Positions 1 to 7,705 of a stretch of DNA of 64,000 bases are shown piece by piece. The position numbers and the translations under genes are program-made. The DNA is from Streptomyces luteolifulvus (lineage in GTDB: Bacteria > Actinomycetota > Actinomycetes > Streptomycetales > Streptomycetaceae), in contig NZ_VZRB01000026.1 in the NCBI RefSeq assembly GCF_008806595.1, forward strand, positions 1-64,000, given 5' to 3'. The notes under the pieces were generated by a model. It was not told where the DNA came from. It did not search any database and saw only the letters and a list, made by a program, of their open reading frames with translations. How positions within the stretch are numbered: the first letter of the stretch is position 1; every line of letters begins with the position of its first letter.

Positions 1-160
1 AAAGGAACCTCGCCCCGGCCGTGACGGCCGGAGACGGGGTATCAACATATCTGGCGTTGATTTTTGGCACGCTGTTGAGTTCTCAAGGAACGGACGCTTC
101 CTTCGTACTCACCCGAGACCATCTCTCAGGTTTTCCTCCGGGCGCTTCCCTTCGGTCTTG
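1..160 (-). promoter_or_regulatory. Leader region of an rRNA operon (16S gene lies off the left edge)
   Basis: Read on the minus strand, this stretch contains the conserved actinobacterial rrn leader (TTGAGAACTCAACAGCGTG at about 76-94, then a GATATGTTGATACC block and a short GC hairpin near 10-40). That leader precedes the mature 5' end of 16S rRNA and is used in antitermination and RNase III processing. The 16S gene itself is not in the window and would be transcribed leftward. The assignment rests on recognising the leader, not on any rRNA sequence. Confidence 0.8.
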
Positions 161-168
161 CGTTTCCG

Positions 169-278
169 ACTCTATCAGATCCTTTCGGGCCTGACTCCCA
201 GTCAGCGGGATTTGTCCTCGCGGCCGTTGGGCCGTTCCGACGAGTGAGACTTTAGCGGATTCCCGGCTCCCGAGCTAA
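169..278 (-). promoter_or_regulatory. Tandem rrn promoters
   Basis: Two sigma-70-like promoters point left toward the rrn leader. The upstream one has -35 TTAGCT (273-278), an 18-bp spacer and -10 TAAAGT (249-254). The second has -10 TAGAGT (169-174) with a weaker -35 at 191-196. A 15-bp inverted repeat (CTGACT, 3-bp gap, AGTCAG; 191-205) covers the second -35. Tandem promoters are typical of Streptomyces rrn operons. Start sites are inferred from spacing only. Confidence 0.55.
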
Positions 279-508
279 TCGGAGGCCCGCGTCCTTTCGA
301 ACGGGATTCCTCATTTCGAAAATACGCATACCAATGGCACGACGGCAGTACGACTGATCGTCGGGTCTTGGCTGGTACTTACGGAATGGCTGCCCGGGGA
401 CCGACCGAAGTCGGCGCTCACGTCGGACAACCCGAAGAACACTACGTACCGGCCCCAGGTGTGTCAACTTCGGGCCGGACGGTCCCCCGGCGGCGTACGC
501 TGGGATCC

Positions 509-550
509 ATGACGACGCATACGTGCACCCAGCAGTGGTGGGCCGCCTGA
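509..550 (+). CDS. Tryptophan leader peptide (13 aa)
   Basis: The tiny frame reads MTTHTCTQQWWAA and stops at 548-550. Two adjacent Trp codons (536-541) sit just before attenuator segment 1, the position expected of a leader peptide that senses charged tRNA-Trp. It lies 111 bp upstream of trpS. Ribosome-mediated attenuation of an auxiliary, indolmycin-resistant TrpRS gene is published for S. coelicolor; here the leader peptide and pairing segments are directly visible. No strong Shine-Dalgarno precedes the ATG. Confidence 0.85.
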   Translation: MTTHTCTQQWWAA

Positions 551-612
551 CGGCGGCCGTACTCACGTATGCATGCAACGGCCGCCGACCCGGCGGCCGT
601 TCTCGTATCTCC
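541..612 (+). promoter_or_regulatory. Four-segment trp-type transcription attenuator
   Basis: Four mutually exclusive pairing segments are visible. Segment 1 (GGCCGCC, 541-547) pairs with segment 2 (GGCGGCC, 552-558). Segment 2, extended to 551-560, can instead pair over 10 bp with segment 3 (578-587). Segment 3 (577-587) forms an 11-bp stem with a 3-nt ACC loop with segment 4 (591-601), followed by pyrimidine-rich sequence: the terminator. Stalling at the Trp codons (536-541) would cover segment 1, free segment 2 to pair with 3 and prevent termination, raising trpS expression when charged tRNA-Trp is scarce. Pairings are seen; the mechanism is inferred by analogy. Confidence 0.85.
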
Positions 613-661
613 CTCCCGGGGCCGGCCGACGGTTCGGCGGTCTCTACCAGGAGGTGGAGAG

Positions 662-1711
662 ATGACGCGGGTCTTCAGCGGGATCAAGCCGACCGGGCAC
701 CTGACGCTGGGGAACTATCTGGGAGCCATGCGGCGGTGGGCAGCCGTCGACCAGCACCGGGCGGACGCGCTGTTCTGCATCGTCGATCTGCACGCGCTGA
801 CCGTGGACCACGATCCGGCGCGAGTACGCCGACTCAGTCGGCAGGCGGCGACGCTGCTTCTGGCGTCGGGGCTGGATCCCGAGCTGTGCACCGTGTTCGT
901 ACAGAGTCATGTGGACGAGCACACGCGGCTGTCGTACGTGCTGGAGTGCGTGGCCACGGACGGCGAGATGCGGCGGATGATCCAGTACAAGGAGAAGGCC
1001 GCACGGGAGCGGGAGCGGGGCGGGAGTGTTCGGCTGTCGCTGCTGACGTATCCCGTGCTGATGGCGGCGGACATCCTGGCGTACGGGACCGACGAGGTGC
1101 CGGTGGGGGACGACCAGACGCAGCATGTGGAGCTGACCCGGGATCTGGCGGTGCGGTTCAACCAGCGGTACGGGCACACGTTCGTGGTGCCGAGAGCCAC
1201 GCGTCCGCAGGTGGCTGCGCGGGTGATGAACCTCCAGGAGCCGACGTCGAAGATGGGCAAGAGCGACGACGCCGGGCCGGGGATCGTCTATCTGCTGGAT
1301 GAGCCGGACGTGGTGCGGAAGAAGATCATGCGGGCCGTGACCGACAGCGGGCGGGACGTCGTGTACGACCCTGAGGCGAGGCCCGGCCTGGCGAATCTGC
1401 TGGAGATCCTGGCGGCCTGCACGGGTGGGAACCCTTCGGGCTTGAGCGGTGTATATGAGTCGTACGGCGCTTTGAAAAGGGACACCGCGGAGGCGGTGGT
1501 GGAGGTTCTCAGGCCCGTGCAGGAAAGGCACAGGGAGTTGTGCGCGGATCCGGGCTATGTGGAGGGGGTGCTGCGGGATGGAGCGGAGAGGGCGCGGGCG
1601 TTGGCCCGGCCGACCGTGGATGCCGCATACCGTGCGATCGGGCTGCTGCCTGCCGTGTCCGACAGCGGCTCCCCCTCTGATACCGGGGCTGTGCTGAACG
1701 CGGCCCGGTAG
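662..1711 (+). CDS. trpS: Tryptophanyl-tRNA synthetase (auxiliary TrpRS)
   Basis: Charges tRNA-Trp with tryptophan in the cytoplasm. The 349-aa protein is a class I synthetase of normal TrpRS length. It starts MTRVFSGIKPTGHLTLGNYLG, with the HIGH-type signature in TGHLTLGN, and carries KMGKS at about residues 197-201. The ATG at 662 follows AGGAGGTGGAGAG, a strong ribosome site; an upstream in-frame ATG at 569 lies inside the attenuator and is unlikely. Streptomyces often carry a second, antibiotic-resistant TrpRS induced when the housekeeping enzyme is inhibited. The attenuator upstream supports that role, but resistance cannot be read from this sequence alone. The 3' end overlaps the convergent regulator frame by 157 bp. 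Confidence 0.95.
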   Translation: MTRVFSGIKPTGHLTLGNYLGAMRRWAAVDQHRADALFCIVDLHALTVDHDPARVRRLSRQAATLLLASGLDPELCTVFVQSHVDEHTRLSYVLECVATDGEMRRMIQYKEKAARERERGGSVRLSLLTYPVLMAADILAYGTDEVPVGDDQTQHVELTRDLAVRFNQRYGHTFVVPRATRPQVAARVMNLQEPTSKMGKSDDAGPGIVYLLDEPDVVRKKIMRAVTDSGRDVVYDPEARPGLANLLEILAACTGGNPSGLSGVYESYGALKRDTAEAVVEVLRPVQERHRELCADPGYVEGVLRDGAERARALARPTVDAAYRAIGLLPAVSDSGSPSDTGAVLNAAR

Positions 1712-2646
1712 GCGCGTGGGCTGGTGGCGAGGCGCGATGCGAAGTGCTGGCGCATGGTGACCTCGCTGCCGAAGCCGGCGCGGCGGGCAACCTCGGGCAT
1801 GGGGAGGTCAGTGCGTTCCAGGAGCTTCTGTGCGGCGGCGATGCGCTGGTCGAGGAGCCAGCGGAGGGGGGTCGTGCCGGTCGCCGCGGTGAAGTGGCGG
1901 GCGAAGGAGCGCGCGGACATACCTGCCTGGGCGGCCAGGTCGGCGACCGTGAGCGGTTCGTGCAGGTGGCGCAACGCGTGTTCGCGTACGGCGGCCAGGG
2001 CGTCGGCGTCCCGGTCCGTGTGGGGAGTGGGGTGCTCGATGAACTGTGCCTGGGTTCCGGTGCGGAAAGGGGCCGTGACCATGGAGCGGGCGATGGTGGC
2101 GGCCGCTTCGGCTCCCTGGGCGGTGCGTACGAGGTGGAGGCAGAGGTCGATGCCGGCGGCGGTACCGGCCGCGGTCCAGATGTTGTCGTCCTCGATGTAG
2201 AGGGCGTCGGGGACGACGCTGACTTGGGGGTGGTGTGCGCGAAGAAGGTCGACGAGATTCCAGTGGGTGATGGCGCGGCGGCCGTCGAGGAGGCCGGCCT
2301 GGGCCAGGGTGAAGGCGCCGCCGCAGAGCGCGGCGATGGTGGTGCCGCGGGCGTGGGCGCGGCGAAGGGCGTCGAGGACGGGGGTGGGTGCGGGTGTGAG
2401 GTGGTCGTCGAGGCCGGGGATCACGATGAGATCGGCCCGGTGGAGCCAGCCGAGGGTGCGGTCGGGGAGGAGGGTGAGACCGCCGCGCATCGGGACCGGG
2501 GTGGTGTCGGTGGCGACGCGGTGGAGGTCGAAGGCGGGGACGCCGCGGTCGGTGCGGTCGGCGCCCCAGACCTCGGTGATGACGGAGACGTCGAAGGCGC
2601 GGACACCGGGAAAGGCGACCAGGGCGACGCGGTACGCATGCTCCAC
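1555..2646 (-). CDS. GlxA-family transcriptional regulator (DJ-1/PfpI + AraC HTH)
   Basis: A 363-aa regulator with an N-terminal class I glutamine-amidotransferase-like (DJ-1/PfpI) domain, containing the nucleophile-elbow-like stretch ALCGGAFTLAQAG, and a C-terminal AraC-type double helix-turn-helix (AQAGMSARSFARHF and ARRAGFGSEVTMRQHF). The GTG at 2646 is chosen because the conserved domain begins there (VEHAYRVALVAFPG); the open frame reaches an ATG at 2733 but the extra residues are low complexity and a ribosome site is weak for both. The last 45 or so residues extend beyond the AraC domain and are antisense to trpS. It is divergent from the isochorismatase-like gene, its likely but unproven target. 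Confidence 0.88.
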   Translation of the reverse strand: MEHAYRVALVAFPGVRAFDVSVITEVWGADRTDRGVPAFDLHRVATDTTPVPMRGGLTLLPDRTLGWLHRADLIVIPGLDDHLTPAPTPVLDALRRAHARGTTIAALCGGAFTLAQAGLLDGRRAITHWNLVDLLRAHHPQVSVVPDALYIEDDNIWTAAGTAAGIDLCLHLVRTAQGAEAAATIARSMVTAPFRTGTQAQFIEHPTPHTDRDADALAAVREHALRHLHEPLTVADLAAQAGMSARSFARHFTAATGTTPLRWLLDQRIAAAQKLLERTDLPMPEVARRAGFGSEVTMRQHFASRLATSPRAYRAAFSTAPVSEGEPLSDTAGSSPIARYAASTVGRANARALSAPSRSTPST

Positions 2647-2720
2647 GGTGGCAGTAAACCATCGATCGCTGACTTCTGTAGCCCTGGGGTGAGGGGGTCC
2701 GCGACGGCAGCATCGTGGGC

Positions 2721-3305
2721 ATGGAGATCGCACAGAACGCAGCGCTGGTTGTCGTGGACGTCCAGAAGGGCTTCGAGGAACTGGACTTCTGGGGGCCGCG
2801 GAACAACCCCGGGGCGGATGACAGCATCGCGTCGCTCATAGACGTATGGCAGTCGACGGGGCGGCCGGTCGTCTTCGTCCGCCATGACTCGGACACGCCG
2901 CGGTCGCCCCTGCGGGCGGGGTATGCGGGCAATGAGTTCAAGGAGTACGTGGAGCGGCGGCGCGGAAAGGGGGCCGGAGCGGAGCTGTTGGTGACGAAGA
3001 CGGTGAACTCGGCGTTCTATGGCACGCCCGAGCTGGACGGCTGGCTGAAGGCGGAGGGGATCACGCAGATCGTCGTGGCCGGGATCCAGACCAACATGTG
3101 CGTGGAGACCACCGCGCGGATGGGCGGGAATCTCGGGTACGACGTGATGGTGGCGTTCGACGCCACGTACACCTTCGATCTGGAGGGGCCGTTCGGCTGG
3201 CGGCGGAGCGCCGAGGAGGTGGCGCAGTCGTCGGCGGTGTCCCTGCATGGGGGCGGCTTCGCGCGCGTGGTGACGGCGAAGGAGATCGTGGCTGCGGCGG
3301 GGTGA
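2721..3305 (+). CDS. Isochorismatase-like cysteine hydrolase
   Basis: A 194-aa alpha/beta hydrolase of the isochorismatase superfamily. The family's catalytic triad is visible: Asp13 in LVVVDVQKGF, Lys93 in VTKTVNSAF and Cys127 in GIQTNMCVETTAR, preceded by the usual cis-peptide region. Members hydrolyse small amides such as nicotinamide, N-carbamoyl compounds or isochorismate; the substrate cannot be told from sequence. It starts about 75 bp from the divergent GlxA-type regulator, and such regulator-hydrolase pairs often act on nitrogenous metabolites. The ATG at 2721 is preferred over the GTG two codons upstream. Confidence 0.9.
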   Translation: MEIAQNAALVVVDVQKGFEELDFWGPRNNPGADDSIASLIDVWQSTGRPVVFVRHDSDTPRSPLRAGYAGNEFKEYVERRRGKGAGAELLVTKTVNSAFYGTPELDGWLKAEGITQIVVAGIQTNMCVETTARMGGNLGYDVMVAFDATYTFDLEGPFGWRRSAEEVAQSSAVSLHGGGFARVVTAKEIVAAAG

Positions 3306-3368
3306 TGTGCCGCCCCCTGGGAGCAGGTCGGGCCGCCCCCGGGGAGCAGGTCGGTTCTTGGGGAGAGG

Positions 3369-4181
3369 TCAGTCCTTCTTGCCGGAGGCCAGTTCGCGGC
3401 TGCGGTCGCGGGCGGCTTCGAGGGCGGCGATGAGGGCGGCCCGTACACCGTGGTTCTCGAGTTCGCGGATGGCATTGATGGTGGTGCCGGCGGGGGAGGT
3501 CACGTTCTCGCGGAGCTTGACCGGGTGTTCGCCGCTGTCGCGGAGCATGGTGGCGGCGCCGATCGCGGACTGGACGATCAGGTCGTGGGCCTTGTCGCGG
3601 GGCAGGCCGAGGAGGATGCCGGCGTCGGTCATGGCTTCGACCAGGTAGAAGAAGTACGCCGGGCCGGAGCCGGAGAGTGCCGTGCAGGCGTCCTGCTGGG
3701 ACTCGGGGACGCGGAGCGTCTTGCCGACGGCGCCGAAGATCTCCTCGGCGTGCGCAAGGTGTTCCTCGCTGGCGTGGCTGCCGGGCGAGATGACGGACAT
3801 GGCCTCGTCGACAAGGGCGGGGGTGTTCGTCATGACGCGGACTACGGGGGTGCCGGCGGCAAGCCGGTCCTCGAAGAAGGAGGTGGGGATACCGGCGGCT
3901 CCGCTGATCACCAGGCGGTCGGCGGGGATGTGCGGGGCGAGCTCGTCCAGGAGGGTGCCCATGTCCTGCGGTTTGACCGTGAGGATCAGGGTGTCGGCGG
4001 TCTTGGCTGCCTCCGGGTTGCTGACCGGGGTGACGCCGTAGCGGGTGCGGAGTTCCTCGGCACGCTCGGGGCGGCGGGCGGTGACCAGAAGGTTGGCCGG
4101 TGCCCAGCCTGCGCGGATCATCCCGCTGAGCAGGGCTTCGCCGATCTTGCCGGTGCCGAGGACTGCGACTTTCTGGGTCAT
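3369..4181 (-). CDS. proC: Pyrroline-5-carboxylate reductase
   Basis: Catalyses the last step of proline synthesis, NAD(P)H-dependent reduction of 1-pyrroline-5-carboxylate. The 270-aa protein has an N-terminal Rossmann motif (VAVLGTGKIGEALLSG) and the family signature in the C-terminal dimerisation domain (LRENVTSPAGTT). Length is typical. The ATG at 4181 gives MTQKVAVLG directly before the nucleotide-binding strand; the frame stays open upstream to 4367 without conserved sequence. It stands alone between the convergent hydrolase gene and the ABC permease. In the short gap after its stop a GAGCAGGTCGG unit occurs twice. Confidence 0.95.
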   Translation of the reverse strand: MTQKVAVLGTGKIGEALLSGMIRAGWAPANLLVTARRPERAEELRTRYGVTPVSNPEAAKTADTLILTVKPQDMGTLLDELAPHIPADRLVISGAAGIPTSFFEDRLAAGTPVVRVMTNTPALVDEAMSVISPGSHASEEHLAHAEEIFGAVGKTLRVPESQQDACTALSGSGPAYFFYLVEAMTDAGILLGLPRDKAHDLIVQSAIGAATMLRDSGEHPVKLRENVTSPAGTTINAIRELENHGVRAALIAALEAARDRSRELASGKKD

Positions 4182-4410
4182 GGTGCGGGGCCCTCCGGGG
4201 GTGCGTCGTCCTACAGGCATCCTCGCATCGGGGGTGCGTGTGCGGCTTGTCTGTCCGGTGGGCGGAACGTGGCTGGAGCGCCCTCGGCCGGTTCTGGACG
4301 GGTGGGTAGCGCAGCCCGGAGCTGAGGGGGTGCCGCTTCTTTGGGACGGGCGCCGCCCCAGCGGCACGACTGCCCGCCGCGGGTCGGGACCGACCGGCGG
4401 TGAGCTGCGG

Positions 4411-5226
4411 TCACGCGGTCCTGCGCCGTAGCGTCGCCGCGCCCAGTCCCAGGACCAGGAGTGCGCACCCCGCCACGATCAGGACGTCCCTGATGAACGT
4501 CGCCGTCATGTCCGTGTGGCGCAGGACCTCGTTCATGCCGTCGACGGCGTAGGACATGGGGAGGACGTCGGAGATGGCTTCCAGGACCGGGTGCATGTTG
4601 TCGCGGGGGGTGAAGAGGCCGCAGAGGAGAAGCTGGGGGAAGATCACCGCCGGCATGAACTGGACCGCCTGGAATTCCGAGGCTGCGAAGGCGGAGACGA
4701 ACAGACCGAGGGCGGTGCCGAGGAGGGCGTCGAGGAGGGCGACCAGGAGGAGGAGCCAGGGGCTGCCGACGACGTCCAGGCCGAGGAACCAGACGGCCAG
4801 GCCCGTCGCGAGGGCCGACTGGATGATCGCGAGGGTGCCGAAGGCGAGGGCGTAGCCGGCGATCAGATCGCCTTTGCCGAGGGGCATGGCGAGGAGGCGT
4901 TCGAGGGTGCCGGAGGTGCGTTCACGCAGGGTGGCGATGGAGGTGACCAGGAACATCGTGATGAGCGGGAAGATCCCCAGGAGGGATGCGCCGATGCCGT
5001 CGAAGGTGCGCGGGCTGCCGTCGAAGACATAGCGCAGCAGGAAGAGCATCACGCAGGGGATCAGGATCATCATCACGATCGTGCGCGGGTCGTGGCGGAG
5101 CTGGCGGAGGACCCGGGCCGCGGTGGCGGTGGTGCGGGAGACGTTGAGGGCGCTCGTGGGGGCGGTGGTGTTCATCGTCGGCTTCTTCGTCGGCTTCGTC
5201 GGCTTCTTCGTCGTCGGTGTGCTCAT
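4411..5226 (-). CDS. ABC-2 type transporter permease
   Basis: A 271-aa integral membrane subunit of an ABC-2 exporter with six predicted membrane segments (one near residue 55-70, the rest between about 95 and 265) and the ABC-2 signature around TSIATLRERTSGTLERLL. The ATG at 5226 overlaps the ATPase stop (ATGA) and is preceded by AAAGGAAA. The first 20 residues contain tandem KPTKK-type units, apparently a small repeat expansion; a second possible start is at 5175. It forms a two-gene operon with the ATPase at 5223-6032 and presumably exports a lipid, drug or peptide. The substrate is unknown. Confidence 0.9.
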   Translation of the reverse strand: MSTPTTKKPTKPTKKPTMNTTAPTSALNVSRTTATAARVLRQLRHDPRTIVMMILIPCVMLFLLRYVFDGSPRTFDGIGASLLGIFPLITMFLVTSIATLRERTSGTLERLLAMPLGKGDLIAGYALAFGTLAIIQSALATGLAVWFLGLDVVGSPWLLLLVALLDALLGTALGLFVSAFAASEFQAVQFMPAVIFPQLLLCGLFTPRDNMHPVLEAISDVLPMSYAVDGMNEVLRHTDMTATFIRDVLIVAGCALLVLGLGAATLRRRTA

Positions 5227-6032
5227 CGGGCCGTTTCCTTTCGCCGGCCGGCGGCTGCGGCCTCGTCGACCAGGTGCAGGAAGGCCGCCTCGACCGTTTC
5301 CGAGCCGGTGCGCGTGCGCAGGGCGTCCGGGGTGTCGTCGGCGAGGATCTCGCCCTCGCGCATCAGCAGCAGGCGGTGGCAGCGCTCGGCCTCGTCCATG
5401 ACGTGCGAGGAGATGAGGAGGGTGGCACCGCGGGAGGCCGCGATGTCGTGGAAGAGGTTCCACAGGTCGCGGCGCAGGACGGGGTCCAGGCCGACGGTCG
5501 GCTCGTCGAGGATCAGGAGTTCGGGGGTGCCGAGCAGTGCGACCGCGAGGGAGACACGGCTGCGCTGGCCCCCGGAGAGGTTGCCGGCGAGGGAGTCGGC
5601 GTGGGTGGTGAGGTCGACGTCGGCGAGGACGCGGTCGATGTCGGTGCGGCGGGCGGATGCCGCGCGGCCGAGGGTGAGGATCGCGGCGAAGTAGTCGAGG
5701 TTCTGGCGGACGGTCAGGTCGTCGTAGACGGAGGGGGCTTGGGTGACGTAGCCGATGCGGGTGCGCAGGGTGGGGTGGCCTGCGGAGAGGCCGAGGACGT
5801 CGAGGGTGCCGGTGACCTTGGCCTGGGTGCCGACGATCGCGCGCATCAGGGTCGACTTGCCGCAGCCGGAGGGGCCGAGGAGGCCGGTGATCTGGCCTCG
5901 CGGGACGGTGAAGTCGAGGCCGCGCAGGACCGTGCGGGGGCCTCGGACGACGGTGAGGCCTTCGGCGCGTACGGCTGGGGTGGGCAGGGTGCGGCTCTCC
6001 GTCTCCGGCGGACCGGAAGAATAATTCATCAT
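5223..6032 (-). CDS. ABC transporter ATP-binding protein
   Basis: A 269-aa nucleotide-binding subunit driving the adjacent ABC-2 permease. Visible motifs are Walker A (GPSGCGKST), signature (LSGGQRSR), Walker B with D-loop (LLILDEPTVGLD) and switch histidine (ISSHVMDEAE). The open frame extends to 6239, but start ATGATG at 6032/6029 is chosen because a well-spaced promoter ends seven bases before it, implying a leaderless transcript, and the conserved region begins soon after. A palindrome covers the start. No regulator gene is adjacent, so the repressor acting here is presumably encoded elsewhere. Confidence 0.92.
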   Translation of the reverse strand: MMNYSSGPPETESRTLPTPAVRAEGLTVVRGPRTVLRGLDFTVPRGQITGLLGPSGCGKSTLMRAIVGTQAKVTGTLDVLGLSAGHPTLRTRIGYVTQAPSVYDDLTVRQNLDYFAAILTLGRAASARRTDIDRVLADVDLTTHADSLAGNLSGGQRSRVSLAVALLGTPELLILDEPTVGLDPVLRRDLWNLFHDIAASRGATLLISSHVMDEAERCHRLLLMREGEILADDTPDALRTRTGSETVEAAFLHLVDEAAAAGRRKETAR

Positions 6033-6068
6033 GCGATGAATAATCCTCGCGGGCCGGTTCGCCGTCAA
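6021..6068 (-). promoter_or_regulatory. Leaderless ABC-exporter promoter with overlapping palindromic operator
   Basis: On the minus strand, -35 TTGACG (6063-6068) and -10 GATTAT (6040-6045) are separated by 17 bp. The start site predicted from this spacing falls on or next to the first A of ATGATG (6032). An inverted repeat, ATTCATC and GATGAAT (6024-6030 and 6035-6041, 4-bp gap), extends to 10-bp arms with one mismatch (6021-6044). It covers the -10 edge, start site and start codon, as a repressor operator would. No binding protein can be named. Confidence 0.65.
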
Positions 6069-6271
6069 GTGGGGCGTGTTCGGCGGCGCAGGCGCATGGT
6101 GTGGCGATCGGGAGCGGACGCCCCGGGCCGTGTGCCTCCGTGCCCCCGCCTGGTCACTCGGACGGGGCTGCACAGACGTCCTTCCGTTCCTGACAATGGA
6201 TTTCAGTTCGCCGAGCCCCTCCCCCGGCTCGGCGCCCACGCATCTCCCACATCCCTGGAGGTGCTTCTGTC

Positions 6272-7705
6272 ATGCGCTGTGGCGTACGCAAGGCCGATCT
6301 GTCCGCTTCCCTCGTCGTGTTTCTCGTCGCGCTGCCGCTGTGCGTCGGAGTGGCCCTGGCCTCGGGCGTGCCCGCCGAACTGGGGCTGGTCACCGGAATC
6401 GTCGGCGGGCTCGTCGCCGGGGCGCTGCCCGGCAGCAGCCTGCAGGTCAGCGGGCCGGCGGCGGGGCTGACGGTGCTCGTGTACGAAGCCGTGCAGAGGT
6501 ACGGCCTCGAAACGCTCGGAGTGCTGGTGTTCGCGGCGGGGCTCGTGCAGCTGGGGCTCGGGGCGCTGCGGCTCGGGCGGTGGTTCCGGGCCGTGTCCGT
6601 GGCCGTCGTACAGGGGATGCTCGCCGGGATCGGGCTGATGCTGGTCGCCGGGCAGGTGTACGCGCTGGGTGACGCCGCCGCACCGGCGACCGGGCTCGGG
6701 AAGGTCGCCGGGCTGGTGTCGCTGCCGGGGCTGCTGGATCCGGTGGCGTTGTCAGTGGGCGGTGCCACCCTTGCCGTACTGCTGCTGTGGCCGCGGTGGA
6801 AGCGGGCGGCGCGGCTGGTGCCCGGGCCGCTCGTGGCGGTGGCCCTGGCGGCTGCGGTGACCGGGGCGTTCGACCTGGGGGTGCGGCGGGTCGACGTCCG
6901 GGGGCTGCTGGATGCCGTGCGCGTACCGGAGGCGGGGGATTTCGGGCGGCTTACGGAAGTGGGGGTGATCGGGACCGTCGTCGCCTTCGCGCTGATCGCG
7001 TCCGCCGAGTCGCTGTTCAGCGCGGCGGCGGTGGACCGGCTGCACCGGGGTGCGCGGACCGACTACGACCGGGAGTTGATGGCACAGGGAGCCGGGAACG
7101 CGGTGTGCGGGGTGCTCGGGGCCCTGCCGTTGACCGCGGTGATCGTGCGGAGTGCGGCGAATGTGCAGGCCGGGGCGCGGACCAAGGCGTCGCGGGTGCT
7201 GCACGGGGTGTGGCTGCTGGTGTTCACGGTCGTGCTGCCCGGGGTGCTCGGGCTCATCCCGGTGGCGGCGCTGGCCGGACTGCTGGTGCATGCCGGGTGC
7301 AAGCTCGTGCCGGTGCGGGAGGTGCGCGGGCTGTGGCGCGGGCATCGGGGAGAGGTCGTCGTGCTGGGGGTGACCGCCGGGGTGATCCTTGCCGGGAGTC
7401 TCTTCGAAGGGGTGCTGGTCGGATTGGCGCTGGCCATCGGGAAGACGGCGTGGGACGCGAGCCATGTGCATGTGGAGACCGAGGACCGGGGGGAGGGCGG
7501 GTTGCTGGTGCGGGTGCTCGGGCACGCGACGTTTCTGCGGCTGCCGAAGCTGCTGGACGAGCTGGAGTCCCTGCCGCACGACCGGGAGGTCAAGCTTGAA
7601 CTGGGCGGGCTGCGGCACCTGGACCACGCGTGTGCGGCGGCCCTTGAGGGGTGGGCCGCCGCACGTGGTCAGGAGTTGGTGGCGAGCAGCAGGTCGACGT
7701 CGTAG
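6272..7705 (+). CDS. SulP-family inorganic anion transporter with STAS domain
   Basis: A 477-aa membrane protein of the SulP/SLC26 family, whose members move sulfate, bicarbonate or other anions. The N-terminal part opens with the typical first segments (LSASLVVFLVALPLCVGVAL then a GIVGGLVAG turn) and has 10 or more membrane segments up to about residue 395. A STAS-like domain follows (about 405-470, KLELGGLRHLDHAC). The ATG at 6272 follows GGAGGTG with good spacing. The 3' end overlaps the convergent methyltransferase gene by 37 bp. Absence of an adjacent carbonic anhydrase or sulfur gene leaves the substrate open. Confidence 0.9.
   Translation: MRCGVRKADLSASLVVFLVALPLCVGVALASGVPAELGLVTGIVGGLVAGALPGSSLQVSGPAAGLTVLVYEAVQRYGLETLGVLVFAAGLVQLGLGALRLGRWFRAVSVAVVQGMLAGIGLMLVAGQVYALGDAAAPATGLGKVAGLVSLPGLLDPVALSVGGATLAVLLLWPRWKRAARLVPGPLVAVALAAAVTGAFDLGVRRVDVRGLLDAVRVPEAGDFGRLTEVGVIGTVVAFALIASAESLFSAAAVDRLHRGARTDYDRELMAQGAGNAVCGVLGALPLTAVIVRSAANVQAGARTKASRVLHGVWLLVFTVVLPGVLGLIPVAALAGLLVHAGCKLVPVREVRGLWRGHRGEVVVLGVTAGVILAGSLFEGVLVGLALAIGKTAWDASHVHVETEDRGEGGLLVRVLGHATFLRLPKLLDELESLPHDREVKLELGGLRHLDHACAAALEGWAAARGQELVASSRSTS

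Noticed and set aside
1-250. 16S rRNA gene fragment or tRNA gene at the left edge
   Set aside because: The sequence matches the rrn leader, not the mature 16S 5' end, and no cloverleaf could be drawn.
368-550. 60-residue frame ending in the leader peptide
   Set aside because: Only the final 13 codons from ATG 509 fit a leader peptide; the upstream part has no ribosome site and includes the promoter area.
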